Origin: DSSB01 sp046346845
Lineage (GTDB): Bacteria > UBA10199 > DSSB01
DNA: 64,000 nt
Direction of reading: 5' to 3'
NCBI GenBank assembly: GCA_046346845.1
Contig: JAXMHH010000001.1
Span: forward strand, 558,001-622,000
Of the stretch, positions 6,570-15,766 are shown piece by piece; positions within the stretch are counted from its first letter, which is position 1, and every line of letters begins with the position of its first letter. The position numbers and the translations under genes are program-made. The notes under the pieces are model-generated. The model saw only the letters and a program-made list of their open reading frames with translations, was not told where the DNA came from and did no database searches.

Positions 6570-7535
6570 ATGACGCCGCCAAATATAGACCTGGGGGACC
6601 TCGCGGTCCGGATCGCGGAACTCGTTCAAGAGAAGGCCCAAGAGGCCGGGACACCACGCCAGGAGGTCGTCTCCGGAAAAAAATCCGGCCAGACGGATCG
6701 GGAAGCCTTGCTGCAAAAATTGAAGAGGGAGGCCGTGATACGTCGCCATCTTCAATTCCAACAGCAACAACAATTAAGACTCCTCCAGCGCTTCGAGACC
6801 TATCGGAAGGCCTGGGAGTTACAGGCACGATGTTTGGGAAAGTCGGTGCCGGATAATACCGCTGCGTCGCCATCGAAACTCCGCGACGGCATCGAGCTAG
6901 GCTTCACGATGTTCTTTCCCTATCTGCTGCCGTTCCGACAAGCCTTGGGCGAACTGGCGGCCTCCCGCCCCTTTGGATTGAATATTTCATCGGAGGCGCT
7001 GCTGGAAGGAGTAAGTGAATTCATCAAGCAGACGAAGGAAAGCCGCCAGGCCTTCGAGCAATCCCTGGAAGGCGCGATCTGGAATCCCAAGAGCCTGGAG
7101 GAGCTTGTCCAAGGCAGCCGCTTCGTCATCGAGGAGGAAACTCTCAACGAGATGGTCGCCTCCCTCATCGCCTCGGGCCCCTCGGCCGACAAGCTGAGAA
7201 ATGTCCACATCGCGATCGACGGCGACCGACTGAAGATCACCGGGGAATACAACTGCCCAATCGCCTGGGTCGCATTCAGCGCCCAGCTGGAATTCGAGCA
7301 AAGAGACGGAAAGACGGAGGGCGCCCTGACAAAAATCGAGGCGGCAGGCTTCGACTTGGGCGATTTTTTCAAGTCCGACATCCTCCAGGCCTTCGGCAAG
7401 CTCGGCCTTTCCGTGCCGGAAGACGCGGATTTGCAGGATCTATCTTGGATTCAGCTGCCGGGGATCCGGCGCCTGGAGATCACCCACGACAAGATCCTCC
7501 TCGAACGCGAGCCCCCGCCCAGCGGTCCGGCCTAA
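6570..7535 (+). CDS. Unknown protein under a sigma-54 promoter
   Basis: A 321-residue protein. The start ATG 6570 has GAGAGG...AGGG upstream; an in-frame upstream start at 6507 lies before the predicted transcript start and is rejected. Residues about 40-90 are a charged, glutamine-rich helix (probable coiled coil, with a QQQQQ run). Residues about 110-135 include a hydrophobic FFPYLLPF segment. The C-terminal part (about 190-320) is beta-rich (VHIAIDGDRLKITGEYN; SAQLEFEQRDGKTEGALTKI; IRRLEITHDKILLERE), a pattern loosely like lipid-binding DUF2993/LmeA domains. That resemblance is by eye only. It lies between the two paralogous unknown proteins, convergent with the larger one. Function unknown. 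Confidence 0.7.
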   Translation: MTPPNIDLGDLAVRIAELVQEKAQEAGTPRQEVVSGKKSGQTDREALLQKLKREAVIRRHLQFQQQQQLRLLQRFETYRKAWELQARCLGKSVPDNTAASPSKLRDGIELGFTMFFPYLLPFRQALGELAASRPFGLNISSEALLEGVSEFIKQTKESRQAFEQSLEGAIWNPKSLEELVQGSRFVIEEETLNEMVASLIASGPSADKLRNVHIAIDGDRLKITGEYNCPIAWVAFSAQLEFEQRDGKTEGALTKIEAAGFDLGDFFKSDILQAFGKLGLSVPEDADLQDLSWIQLPGIRRLEITHDKILLEREPPPSGPA

Positions 7536-7571
7536 TCGTGCGATGCCGCTAAATCGAGATATCAGGACATG

Positions 7572-10436
7572 TCACTGATTGCCCTCGTCTGGTTTCGAAC
7601 CAGGCGAGGGATTCGCCGCGTCTTTACGGCCGCCGGCCTCGGAAGGCGGCGGCATCGTCGATTCGCCGCTGCGCAGACCGAGGCTGCCCCGGTTATTCCA
7701 CACCCAGGAGCCCCAGCGGATCAGGCTGCCCAAGAGCGTCCGGGAGTAGGGTTCACCATTGGCCTGCAGGAAATTTTGCTCGGCAATGCGGTAACGCTCC
7801 CGGGCCCCCGCGTGGCCGGGCTCCGAGACCTCGCTGAGGCTGCGGAGGTGGCGCCGCCATTCCGGCCAGCGTTGCAAAATCGTGTCGATGACGGCGGCGT
7901 AGACTTCCAAGGTCCGCGGGGCGACCCGGCCCTTGGCCTTGAAGAAGGCCCCGACCATGATCTTCAGGGAGGGCGGGGAGCCCGGCTCCCCCTCTTCCAC
8001 CGCGCTTCGCTCCTCACCGCTGCCGAGAAAATCCCGCCGCAGGGCCAGCAGGTTTTCAAAGAAAGACTCCGGCACCTGGGCCTTTTCCCTCAAGGCCTCC
8101 CATTGGGGCTCGAGGAAGGCGAAGAGCCGCGAGCGGCGGGAAGAAGCCAGCGGCGCCACCTCGATCGCGCCGGGCTCCGGCAACTGCAAGGCCTCGCGAT
8201 GCCGCCAGAGGAACTCTCCCCAACGCACGAGGTTGCCGGCGTACGAATAACTGTAGGGCTGGCCGTTTTCCTTGAGCAAGAAACGCTCGGCGTAGCGCGG
8301 CCGCGTCCAACCCGCCCGGGTCCCGGTCCCCTCCCCGTTTTTGGGGATCTCGGACAAGTTGCGATAGTGCCCGCCCCACTGGGCCCAGTGGTTGTAGGCA
8401 AAATCCAGGACGTGGGCGTTGGTGATGGCGCTGTCGTTGAGGGCCCCGCCTTTGATCCTCTCCAAACCATGGCTGCGCAGCCCCGCCAGGACATAGCCGA
8501 TGCTGACAGGTTCTCCCGAGTCGCCCAGCAAGAGGGTCTTGAGATGAAGCAGCCTCAGAAAAACCTGCTCCAAATCCAACTCCCTTAGGCTGGGGGTATC
8601 CAAACGCAGCCGTTCCAGGGGCAGGTCCCGCACGTAATCCGAGGCGGCGGCGACCATGACGTAGGTCTGCAACTGGGTCTTGGGAAATTGGGGATGCCAA
8701 CGCAGGGCATCGACCAGCGTGGAGAGTTTATAGCGATGCTCCCGCTGCGCCTCGATGCCGGGGGCCAGTTCCCGCAGGCGCCGGACCAGGCGGTAGGGAT
8801 CCGAAAAGTGGGATTTCCCTACGGTCTGCAGGGCGGGCGTCTCCAAGTAAAAGTCCAAGGACGCCGCGGCCGACAGGTATTGCCGGGTCCTCTCGAAGGG
8901 AATCCTGCCCCCGAAGGCGAGGGCCTGGACCAAGGTCGCGAGGGAATAACTGGACTGGCCCTGCTCCTTGGCGATGTCCACGCGCAACTCGCGGAGGCGC
9001 TGGGCCACTCCTTCCAAGGAATCGGGGGCCCCCTGCCGGAATTCCCGCTGCAGGATGGCCGAGTTGTCGAACAGGGCGCGGGCGAAGACCGCCCACTGCA
9101 ACTCCTCCGCCCGCTCCGCGGGAATCGCTCCTTCCTCGAGCTTCCGCCTTAACACCTGCCACAGGCTCAGCTCCTCGCCGCGGCGGCTGAGGCGTTCCCG
9201 ACAACGGATCATCTCTTGGACGACCTGATAGGCGTTTCGCTCCCCGAGCGGAACGGAGCTCCGGGCGCCGTTGCCGCGCGCGGCAGGGGAACGCGCCGGG
9301 CGCGGCCCCGTTCCGTTCTCCCCGCCCTGCATCAGCAAAATATGGGGCAGCCTTGGCCCTTCCGTGGCGCCAACCAAGGCGGGCGCCAGGACCTCCGCCG
9401 GCTTGGCGAGCCAGGGGCCGGGACGCGAGGCCTGCGCGAGTTCCTCGCTGCGCAGCTCCATGCCCCCTTGCCAGGCGGCCAGCCGCGGACCGCCCAGCTC
9501 TTGAGCCAGCCGTCCGCCGACATGGAATTGCAGGAGGGTCACCAGTGAATCGGTCAACCAGGTGTCGTTGCTTTGCGGGGGCCTGAGCCCCGCCCACTGC
9601 TCAAGGCGGTGGCCTGCCAAGATCCCCAAATAGGTCGAGAACTGCGGGAGGAGGGCACGCGACAGGGCGCCGGATCCGGCGAGACGGACCCCGGCCCGGC
9701 CCAAGCCGCCGAACAATTTAAGTCCCCCCAGGGTCAGGTAGGAGGCGAGGATTTCCCGGCCGAGCGGGGCCTCCACCGCCCCTGCCTCTCCCAGGACCCA
9801 CCGAGTCCCCCGCGCGGAAAGGGCGAAGGCCGGGGCCTCCACGGCGAAGGCGCCCAAGGAGGCGAGGCCGCGCGCGCCCAGGCCGCGGGTCAGGAAACTA
9901 GCGGTCGGCGAGGCGGTCAGCCGCGAGAGCAGCGCGAGCCGAGAAAACTGGAACACCGCGGAGGCCGCCGTCATCCCCACCAACATCGAGGGACTGGAGG
10001 CTTCGCGGGCGAAACGCCGTGCCAAAAACTCGAGGCGAGGCCCGGTGGCGCCACGGCCCTCCATGGCGTCGAGCTCCCGCTGGGCCCGTTGCGCGGAGAC
10101 CGGGTCGAGCTCCACGGCGCCTGCAGCGATGAAGGCCAGGATGCGCTGCGCCGGCTCGAGGTTTTCCTGCTGGGCGAGGCGGGAAGCGAGATTGCCCAAG
10201 GCCTCGAAGTACAGGCGAGGGTCGCTTTCGACCTCCAGCGACCGCAATTCGCGCAGCGTGGCCCTGCCCCAATAGGCCTCGAGCCTGCGGTCTTCCTCCG
10301 GCACTTCGCGAAGGGTCTCTTGCCCTAGGCTGAGCGCCAGCAGGCGAGCGTTGGCCTGGCGACCCAGCGCGGGAGAAATACGGCGAGGTCCACTCGGCAA
10401 CGGCGCCGGGGACCCCTGGGCCAAAGTGACGGTCAT
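7572..10436 (-). CDS. Large unknown multi-repeat protein (954 aa)
   Basis: No recognised family. Residues 1-340 repeat the architecture of the 355-aa protein at 5158-6225. A disordered proline/arginine-rich linker follows (about 360-400). Residues about 400-920 consist of repeated helical modules. One repeat pair is SLATLVQALAF / KLSTLVDALRW, each followed by a helix rich in AAAS. A second pair is NHWAQWGGHYRNLSEI / QRWPEWRRHLRSLSEV, each followed about 30 residues later by F-LL-x-NGQPYSYSYAGNLVRWG / F-L-x-ANGEPYSRTLLGSLIRWG. The tail is low-complexity. The ATG at 10436 has AGGGAG six bases upstream, inside a potential stem-loop. No catalytic motif is obvious. It could be a lineage-specific structural or surface-associated protein. 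Confidence 0.78.
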   Translation of the reverse strand: MTVTLAQGSPAPLPSGPRRISPALGRQANARLLALSLGQETLREVPEEDRRLEAYWGRATLRELRSLEVESDPRLYFEALGNLASRLAQQENLEPAQRILAFIAAGAVELDPVSAQRAQRELDAMEGRGATGPRLEFLARRFAREASSPSMLVGMTAASAVFQFSRLALLSRLTASPTASFLTRGLGARGLASLGAFAVEAPAFALSARGTRWVLGEAGAVEAPLGREILASYLTLGGLKLFGGLGRAGVRLAGSGALSRALLPQFSTYLGILAGHRLEQWAGLRPPQSNDTWLTDSLVTLLQFHVGGRLAQELGGPRLAAWQGGMELRSEELAQASRPGPWLAKPAEVLAPALVGATEGPRLPHILLMQGGENGTGPRPARSPAARGNGARSSVPLGERNAYQVVQEMIRCRERLSRRGEELSLWQVLRRKLEEGAIPAERAEELQWAVFARALFDNSAILQREFRQGAPDSLEGVAQRLRELRVDIAKEQGQSSYSLATLVQALAFGGRIPFERTRQYLSAAASLDFYLETPALQTVGKSHFSDPYRLVRRLRELAPGIEAQREHRYKLSTLVDALRWHPQFPKTQLQTYVMVAAASDYVRDLPLERLRLDTPSLRELDLEQVFLRLLHLKTLLLGDSGEPVSIGYVLAGLRSHGLERIKGGALNDSAITNAHVLDFAYNHWAQWGGHYRNLSEIPKNGEGTGTRAGWTRPRYAERFLLKENGQPYSYSYAGNLVRWGEFLWRHREALQLPEPGAIEVAPLASSRRSRLFAFLEPQWEALREKAQVPESFFENLLALRRDFLGSGEERSAVEEGEPGSPPSLKIMVGAFFKAKGRVAPRTLEVYAAVIDTILQRWPEWRRHLRSLSEVSEPGHAGARERYRIAEQNFLQANGEPYSRTLLGSLIRWGSWVWNNRGSLGLRSGESTMPPPSEAGGRKDAANPSPGSKPDEGNQ

Positions 10437-10443
10437 CGACAGC

Positions 10444-10475
10444 TCCCTGAAATCAATAAAGAATAAATTCAGGGA
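10444..10475 (-). promoter_or_regulatory. Stem-loop that would hide the ribosome binding site of the 954-aa gene
   Basis: On the minus strand TCCCTGAA (10475-10468) pairs perfectly with TTCAGGGA (10451-10444) across a 16-base A/T-rich loop. The right arm contains the AGGGA of the ribosome binding site. It suggests translational or RNA-stability control; the loop is long, so its strength is uncertain. Confidence 0.45.
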
Positions 10476-10542
10476 CTTATCGGACTTGGCGGCCGAAGGT
10501 TGTGAACGCAGAGGTATTATTTTTTATAGTAATATCAAATAG

Positions 10543-11562
10543 TTATATAGGAAGATTGAAGGTGCCGATGCGCACGGTGGGCTTCCCCAAGCGCCCAGTC
10601 ACGTTGAGCGGATATTGGCCCTGGGGATTTTTTTGGTCTTCAATGATGAAAAAGACAAAGACCAAGGCCTTGCGCAGGTTTTCCGTGGCCGAAAAACCGC
10701 CTTGCAAGGCCAGCCGATAATCCCCGGCCCTGGCCCCTACTAAGTTGACCCGGCCGCTCAATCCCAGATCAAGATCGCCGTTTTTTAGGGACAGGGAGGA
10801 GATCTCGAGGTTGTCCTTCTTGACCTCGGCGCGCAGCCCGGAGTCTTTCGTACCGCTCAGCTTGACTCCGGAAAGGTCGAGGATGGCCCCGGTCGGCCCG
10901 CGGTTGAGGGCCACCTTGATGGGGTTGTCGGCGCCGGCCGCCTGGCTCTTGAGCGCCTCGTCGACCGCCCCTTCAAAGGCGGAAGGCAGGGGAATTTGGC
11001 TCGAATTAATCGCCAGGTTTTGGATGTCGAGGTCGATGGTCCCCGCGTTTTTGTTGGGATCGGCTTTATTGAGCTTGAGGTCGATATCGCCGTCGAGGAT
11101 GCCGCTCAAGGCCATGCGCGTCTTGGCGCTGATGATACCCAGGTCGGAGAGCGGAAATCGGTCGAAATTGGCCTGCAGTTGCAGGTCGTCCCCGTCCTGG
11201 CGGTAGCTCCCCTCCAGGGATCCCTTGCTGCCGGCCAAGCTGAAGTTGAGATCCGGCTTCTTCGCCATGCTACCCAGGGCGAAGGGAGAAAAGCTGAGCT
11301 TGAGCTTGGGGGTCTTGAGCAGGACCTTTTCGGACTCGCCCACTCCCTCCGAGACCTTCAGGTTCTTGAAGGTCACGCTGCCGAAGATGCTGATATCGAG
11401 GGCGCCGACGTCGAACTTGTAGCGTCCTTGGGTCTGGTTCTCGATTTCCGTGAGGATGCGGGACTTCAGGGCCTCCGTCGGGAACAGCCAAACCAGCCAG
11501 AAAAAGAAAAAGAAGACTCCGGCCGCAAGGTAGACGATCATGCGCAGTTTCGAGTTTTGCAC
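10543..11562 (-). CDS. gspN: Type II secretion system protein GspN
   Basis: About 339 residues. One N-terminal membrane anchor (about 10-30, VYLAAGVFFFFFWLVWLFPT) is followed by a long periplasmic beta-rich region with AsmA-like repeats (LDISIFGSVTFKNLKV; GDLDLGLSGRVNLVG). This matches the GspN form found in deltaproteobacterial systems as the last gene of the operon. I prefer GTG 11562, which has GGAGGAGG nine bases upstream. A TTG at 11571 overlaps the gspM stop but sits directly against that ribosome binding site, so it cannot use it. GspN is an accessory inner-membrane component whose exact role is unclear. It is the last gene of the gspC-N run. Confidence 0.85.
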   Translation of the reverse strand: MQNSKLRMIVYLAAGVFFFFFWLVWLFPTEALKSRILTEIENQTQGRYKFDVGALDISIFGSVTFKNLKVSEGVGESEKVLLKTPKLKLSFSPFALGSMAKKPDLNFSLAGSKGSLEGSYRQDGDDLQLQANFDRFPLSDLGIISAKTRMALSGILDGDIDLKLNKADPNKNAGTIDLDIQNLAINSSQIPLPSAFEGAVDEALKSQAAGADNPIKVALNRGPTGAILDLSGVKLSGTKDSGLRAEVKKDNLEISSLSLKNGDLDLGLSGRVNLVGARAGDYRLALQGGFSATENLRKALVFVFFIIEDQKNPQGQYPLNVTGRLGKPTVRIGTFNLPI

Positions 11563-11567
11563 GCGGC

Positions 11568-12191
11568 TCAACCTCCTCCCCCGGCGGCGGGGGCCTCGCC
11601 CGGGGCCGCGCTGCTCACGAAGGTGCTGACGTCGAAATTGGCGTCGAACTGCTGCCGGTTATCGTAACGCGGCTTGAGTTGCAGGCGTTTCACCTGCAGG
11701 CTGATATCCTGCTGGCTCTCGATGCCGTAGAGGAATTCGATGATCTGGCTGAGGCTCAAGCGCGACAGCCGGACCGAGACGACCATCTCTTCGAAATCTT
11801 CACCGGGGGTGCCCGGAACTTCCTTGAGCGAGTCGATGTTCTGGCCGATGCCGCTCTGGGTGGCGAGGGATTCGAGCTTGGTGGTCAGCTGGACTTGGGA
11901 TTTGGGGCGAATGCGGGACTCGACCCCCTTCATCTTGGCCTGGGCCTGCTGGAGCTCGGTGATCTTGTCGACGACCTTGGTGACGTTCTTCTCGTTGCTC
12001 TCGATGGCCTTCTCGAGCTTGCCCAGCCGCGAGGAGGCGCAGAAGGTAGGGATGAGGATCAGGAGCAGCAATACGACGCCGATACCCACGCCCACCAGGA
12101 TTTGCTCGCGCGGGGCGAAGCCGATGAAGGTGTTGTAGAGCTCCTCGATATTGAGCCGTTCTTTGAGCGAGTATTTTCCGGACTTAGCCAT
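11568..12191 (-). CDS. gspM: Type II secretion system protein GspM
   Basis: A 207-residue bitopic inner-membrane protein with a cytoplasmic N-terminus of about 27 residues. A membrane helix (about 31-50, ILVGVGIGVVLLLLILIP) is followed by a periplasmic coiled coil (55-90) and a ferredoxin-like domain (about 120-190, FEEMVVSVRLSRLSLSQIIEFLYG). The C-terminus is an Ala/Gly tail. It pairs with GspL to anchor the GspE ATPase platform. The identity rests on layout and position between gspL and gspN, since GspM sequences diverge strongly. Ten bases separate it from gspL. Confidence 0.85.
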   Translation of the reverse strand: MAKSGKYSLKERLNIEELYNTFIGFAPREQILVGVGIGVVLLLLILIPTFCASSRLGKLEKAIESNEKNVTKVVDKITELQQAQAKMKGVESRIRPKSQVQLTTKLESLATQSGIGQNIDSLKEVPGTPGEDFEEMVVSVRLSRLSLSQIIEFLYGIESQQDISLQVKRLQLKPRYDNRQQFDANFDVSTFVSSAAPGEAPAAGGGG

Positions 12192-12200
12192 CGCGCACCC

Positions 12201-13787
12201 TTAAGCCCCCGTCACCACGTCGAAGGAAAGGCTGAATTTGATCTCGTCGCGTACGCCCTTGCGCACGTTGCCCGTCTGCACGTTCTTGAAGATCTTGACC
12301 TTCTCCATCGAGGCCTTGACCTTGTCGACCCCCTCATAAGACACGGTACGGCCCTCCATCCGGACCCGCTCGGGGGCGATGTTCATGTCGTCGATGTCGA
12401 CGACCAGCTCGTCCCGCGGCGGCATGGCGGCGGAGACCATCTTGAGCAGCTCGAGGGAACTGACGGTGCCCTCGCCTTCCACCCGCTTCAACTTCTCATT
12501 GATCGCGGAGATTTTGCCGTCGAGCAAGGTCACCACCTGCTTGGCGCCCTGGGTTCCGCCCTTGGGGAGGTCGGGGACCGAGGCCTTGACCATCTTGGCC
12601 ACGCCTTTGTTCATCTTGTCGACCTGCGAGGAGAGGGTCATGTAGGCGATGATGAAATACCCGATGGCCAGAGCCGCAACGGACGCGGCGACGATGCCTA
12701 CGCGCTTGAGCGTACCGCCCAGCTGCTCGATGTCTTTTTTATAGGCGTAGTCGCCCCGCCGGAAATTGATCTTAGCGCCCTTATTAGGATAGACCGCGCG
12801 CAGGGCCTCGGCGAAGGCGGTCGGGATCACGTGCCGGGCGCCCTCGCGATCGTGCAGCTCGGTGAAGGCATCGTCCAAGACGTCCAGTTGGCTCACGTTG
12901 ATATTCAGGCGGCTGGAGAAAAAGGTGTCCAAACCCTGCAGGCGGGAGGTGCCGCCCGAGAGGTAGAGGGCCTCCAGCGGCTTTTCCCCGGATTCGTAGA
13001 AGGCAAAGAGCGTCTGCTTGATCTGTTGCTGGAGATCCTCGACGGCGGCATGCACCGCCTGCAGGCCGGGATCCTCGCTGCTCGCAGCCACTTGGGCCTT
13101 GCCGTGCTTCCAAGCCTCCGCCTTCTCGTAGGGAAGGTCCAAGGCCTTGGCGATCGCCTTGGTGATGTGATGGCCGCCCCAGGAAAAACAACGCAGCCCC
13201 TTGATCTTGTTGCCCTCAAGGATCATCAGGTTCGATTTTTGATGTCCCAGGTCGAGCAAGGCGTATTGGCCTTCCGGCGGGAGAAACCCGGGGAAACTGA
13301 GATAGGACAGATCGATAGTGTCGACGCCCACGTAGCGCGGGTCGACGCCGCTGGTCTGGATCTGCCCCAGGAACCGCTTGAAGTCGGCCTCCTTGACGTA
13401 GGCCGCCAGGACTTTCGATTCCTGCGGCGAGTTGGACAAGACCGTGTAATCGAACAGCACCTCCTCGATGTCGAAGGGGATGAGGGTCTCGAGCTCGAAC
13501 TCAAGGGTTTGGTCGATCTTCTTGATGTTGCCGAAGGGCATGGTCAGGCTGCGGAAGGAGGCCAAGGTGCCCGGCAACGACACCACGCAGGCGTCATAGT
13601 TGATGGAGTTCTCCTGAAAAAACTTGGTCAAGGCGGCGGAAGCGGATTGCTCGTAGGTCAGGACCTCCTCGGCGACCAAGGGGACCTCGTAAAAATGGCT
13701 CAGCTTGAACTCGCCGAAGCCGCGCTCGACCTGGGCGATCTTCACCGAGTAGCTGCCGAGATCGATTCCAAGGACGGTTTGGGGCAT
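12201..13787 (-). CDS. gspL: Type II secretion system protein GspL (PilM/PilN-like fusion)
   Basis: A 528-residue protein. The N-terminal ~345 residues form an actin/PilM-like ATPase fold: the phosphate-1 motif LGIDLGSYSVKIAQ at 6-19, ALLDLGHQKSNLMILEG, and LYLSGGTSRLQGLD. One membrane helix follows (about 370-395, VGIVAASVAALAIGYFIIAYM), then a periplasmic ferredoxin-like domain with a coiled-coil neck. It links the cytoplasmic ATPase GspE to the pseudopilus platform. The intact PilM-type motifs make it closer to type IV pilus PilM plus PilN than to E. coli GspL, as is common in deltaproteobacteria. Confidence 0.92.
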   Translation of the reverse strand: MPQTVLGIDLGSYSVKIAQVERGFGEFKLSHFYEVPLVAEEVLTYEQSASAALTKFFQENSINYDACVVSLPGTLASFRSLTMPFGNIKKIDQTLEFELETLIPFDIEEVLFDYTVLSNSPQESKVLAAYVKEADFKRFLGQIQTSGVDPRYVGVDTIDLSYLSFPGFLPPEGQYALLDLGHQKSNLMILEGNKIKGLRCFSWGGHHITKAIAKALDLPYEKAEAWKHGKAQVAASSEDPGLQAVHAAVEDLQQQIKQTLFAFYESGEKPLEALYLSGGTSRLQGLDTFFSSRLNINVSQLDVLDDAFTELHDREGARHVIPTAFAEALRAVYPNKGAKINFRRGDYAYKKDIEQLGGTLKRVGIVAASVAALAIGYFIIAYMTLSSQVDKMNKGVAKMVKASVPDLPKGGTQGAKQVVTLLDGKISAINEKLKRVEGEGTVSSLELLKMVSAAMPPRDELVVDIDDMNIAPERVRMEGRTVSYEGVDKVKASMEKVKIFKNVQTGNVRKGVRDEIKFSLSFDVVTGA

Positions 13788-15098
13788 CTATTCCACCCTC
13801 CAGTAGAGCACCGGCCAACGATTGGGGTTGGGGCTGCTGGTATCGAGGACGGTCTTCAACCGTACCTCGGTTTCGCCGACCGTTCCAATGCCGATCACCG
13901 TAAAAATTTTATTCTCGCTTTTGATCATATTGGCGAAGGAATTCGGGACCGCGCCTGCCGCAGCCGGCGAGGTGGCACCCGTCAAGGTCGTGGTGGACCC
14001 GGATTTGCCGCCCGAACCGCTGGGCGCCGTCTCGCTGCCTGGCTGGGCCACGCCCAGGGCCTTGTCTAACTCGTTTGCCATAGCCTGCGTGTCAGGGCAA
14101 CTGTTTAGAACGGCGTCGGTGGCCTTGGTCAGCAGCTCGGTGTTGTCGTCCCGCAGGGGCTCCATCTTGTCGGGGTCGCTTTCGGTGTAGGCCAGGATCA
14201 CGGCCTTAACCAGGGGATCCTTGGCCCGGCAGAGGAAGATCTTTTCGTCCGCCCCGTAGATGGTCACGTAGGGCTTCAGCTTTTGGAAGATCTCTTCCGT
14301 CATCCCCGGCACCTGGCTCAGCTCCTCGAGCGACAGCAACTTGCCGTTCTTCATCTTGACCTGGGTCCCGGACCCTACCCCTTCCCGCCCGCGATCTTGA
14401 CCGCCGGCCTCGTTTTGGGAGTCGTCGCGGTCGACATAATCCGCGATATTTTGCGCCAATTCCTTGGCGCCTCGGAACCGGTCCTCGAACAAGCCCTTAA
14501 AATCGTCGCTCAAGAGCAGATGATACAGGGTGCTCTTGAGCCGTTCATAGTTTTTATTCGTGGGGAGAATGCTGAAAAAGGCGTTGACATTCAGCTTGGC
14601 GTCTTCCTCGGAGATTTCCGAGGAAAAATTGCCCTCGAAGGCCAGGAAGGACTCGGCGCCCTTGAGATTGAAGCCGCCCAGGGCCTGGGCCGGATTGGCG
14701 CCCGGGCTGGCCGCGGCGCCCTCCTCCCCCCCCTCGGCCGCTTCCCCTCCCCCCTCGGCCTGGGTAATGCCGCGCAGGATCTCGGAGTTGAGCGGGATCA
14801 TCTCGTAGAGCGGCTGGATCTGGATGTTCCGGCCCAGCTTGTTGCTGGCCTCCCCGGCCAGCTTGCGGGCCTCCTTGTCGAACTTGAGGATGAGCTTGCT
14901 GAAATTGAGGGCGGATTCGGCGAGATAATAGGCCTGCAACCGGTCTTTTTCGTTGAGGGCGAGGTTATAGGTGACGTTGCTGTTATAGGCGAATTCGACG
15001 ATCAGGCTGCTGAGGATCGCCAGCGAGGCCAGGACCATCAACAAGGCGATGCCCCGGGCGGAGCGAAACGGACCGGATTTTTTGGGCCTCAACTTCAT
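13788..15098 (-). CDS. gspK: Minor pseudopilin GspK
   Basis: A 436-residue protein. The prepilin-type leader ends SARG, followed by IALLMVLASLAILSSLIVEF. GspK pseudopilins lack the usual Glu at +5, as here. A large helical domain (about 120-330) contains the helix-hairpin-helix-like segment LSLEELSQVPGMTEEIFQKL typical of GspK. An Asn/Glu-rich region (NVNAFF...) may bind calcium. A Ser/Gly/Thr-rich linker near 345-380 is unusual. It caps the pseudopilus tip with GspI and GspJ. It abuts gspL with no gap. Confidence 0.92.
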   Translation of the reverse strand: MKLRPKKSGPFRSARGIALLMVLASLAILSSLIVEFAYNSNVTYNLALNEKDRLQAYYLAESALNFSKLILKFDKEARKLAGEASNKLGRNIQIQPLYEMIPLNSEILRGITQAEGGGEAAEGGEEGAAASPGANPAQALGGFNLKGAESFLAFEGNFSSEISEEDAKLNVNAFFSILPTNKNYERLKSTLYHLLLSDDFKGLFEDRFRGAKELAQNIADYVDRDDSQNEAGGQDRGREGVGSGTQVKMKNGKLLSLEELSQVPGMTEEIFQKLKPYVTIYGADEKIFLCRAKDPLVKAVILAYTESDPDKMEPLRDDNTELLTKATDAVLNSCPDTQAMANELDKALGVAQPGSETAPSGSGGKSGSTTTLTGATSPAAAGAVPNSFANMIKSENKIFTVIGIGTVGETEVRLKTVLDTSSPNPNRWPVLYWRVE

Positions 15099-15100
15099 AT

Positions 15101-15766
15101 TTAAAACGACAAGGGCCGGGTCAGCTGGATCGGGGCGATGGTGGCGAAGGAGCTTTTCTGCTCCTCGTCGGGCAACACCGCCTCGATGGTGATCTTCACG
15201 GCCTGCGGCAATTGGTTGTTGAAATCGATCGACTTCGAATCCCAGGTCTTCTTGAATTCCCCGCTCTTCGGGTCGAGGTATTCGAAACGCAGGGTCTCGA
15301 CGTTTTCCAGCAAGGGAAAGGCGACGCCGCCTTCTTGGAGGTTCTTGTCGATCTTGGTGGATTCCCGTCGCATCAAGATATGCTTGTCGGGCTCATCCGG
15401 CATGGGCACCAGGAAATAGCTGATCTCCGCCAAGTCGCTCTCCTTGGCGCCCGAGATGAAGCGCTGGTGGGAAAAGGCCACGAAGTCGAGCCGCTCCTCG
15501 GAGCCCTCCATGGCGTATTCCCCGTCGAAGTCCGCTCCCAGCAGCTCTTTGCCCTTGACGATCACGGCCATGTCGAGGTCCGCGGCCATCCGGTTGAGGG
15601 CCTGGACGATGGCGTGGTTGGCATCGTCCCGGTCCTCCGTGCTCTGCTTGCTGTTCAGGGTCTGCTGTGTCGCCACGAACATCGCCAGCGCCATCGCGGC
15701 CAAGATGGCCAGGGCGATCATCACCTCGAGCAGGGTGAATCCGGATTGTGGTCCTCGAGTCTTCAT
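15101..15766 (-). CDS. gspJ: Minor pseudopilin GspJ
   Basis: A 221-residue protein. The start ATG 15766 is chosen because it yields a normal short prepilin leader MKTRGPQSG cut before FTLLEVMIALAILAAMALAM, with the essential Glu at +5. Its ATG overlaps the gspI stop (ATGA). The globular domain contains FVAFSHQRFISGAKESDLAE and YFLVPMPDEPDKHILMRRES, fitting GspJ's two-sheet fold. It forms the pseudopilus tip complex with GspI and GspK. Confidence 0.92.
   Translation of the reverse strand: MKTRGPQSGFTLLEVMIALAILAAMALAMFVATQQTLNSKQSTEDRDDANHAIVQALNRMAADLDMAVIVKGKELLGADFDGEYAMEGSEERLDFVAFSHQRFISGAKESDLAEISYFLVPMPDEPDKHILMRRESTKIDKNLQEGGVAFPLLENVETLRFEYLDPKSGEFKKTWDSKSIDFNNQLPQAVKITIEAVLPDEEQKSSFATIAPIQLTRPLSF

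Noticed and set aside
11679..14069. 796-codon open frame on the plus strand opposite gspM-gspL-gspK
   Set aside because: It lies entirely antisense to three strongly conserved gsp genes, has no ribosome site, and its His/Asp/Gly/Leu-rich composition is what codon bias in GC-rich genes produces on the other strand.
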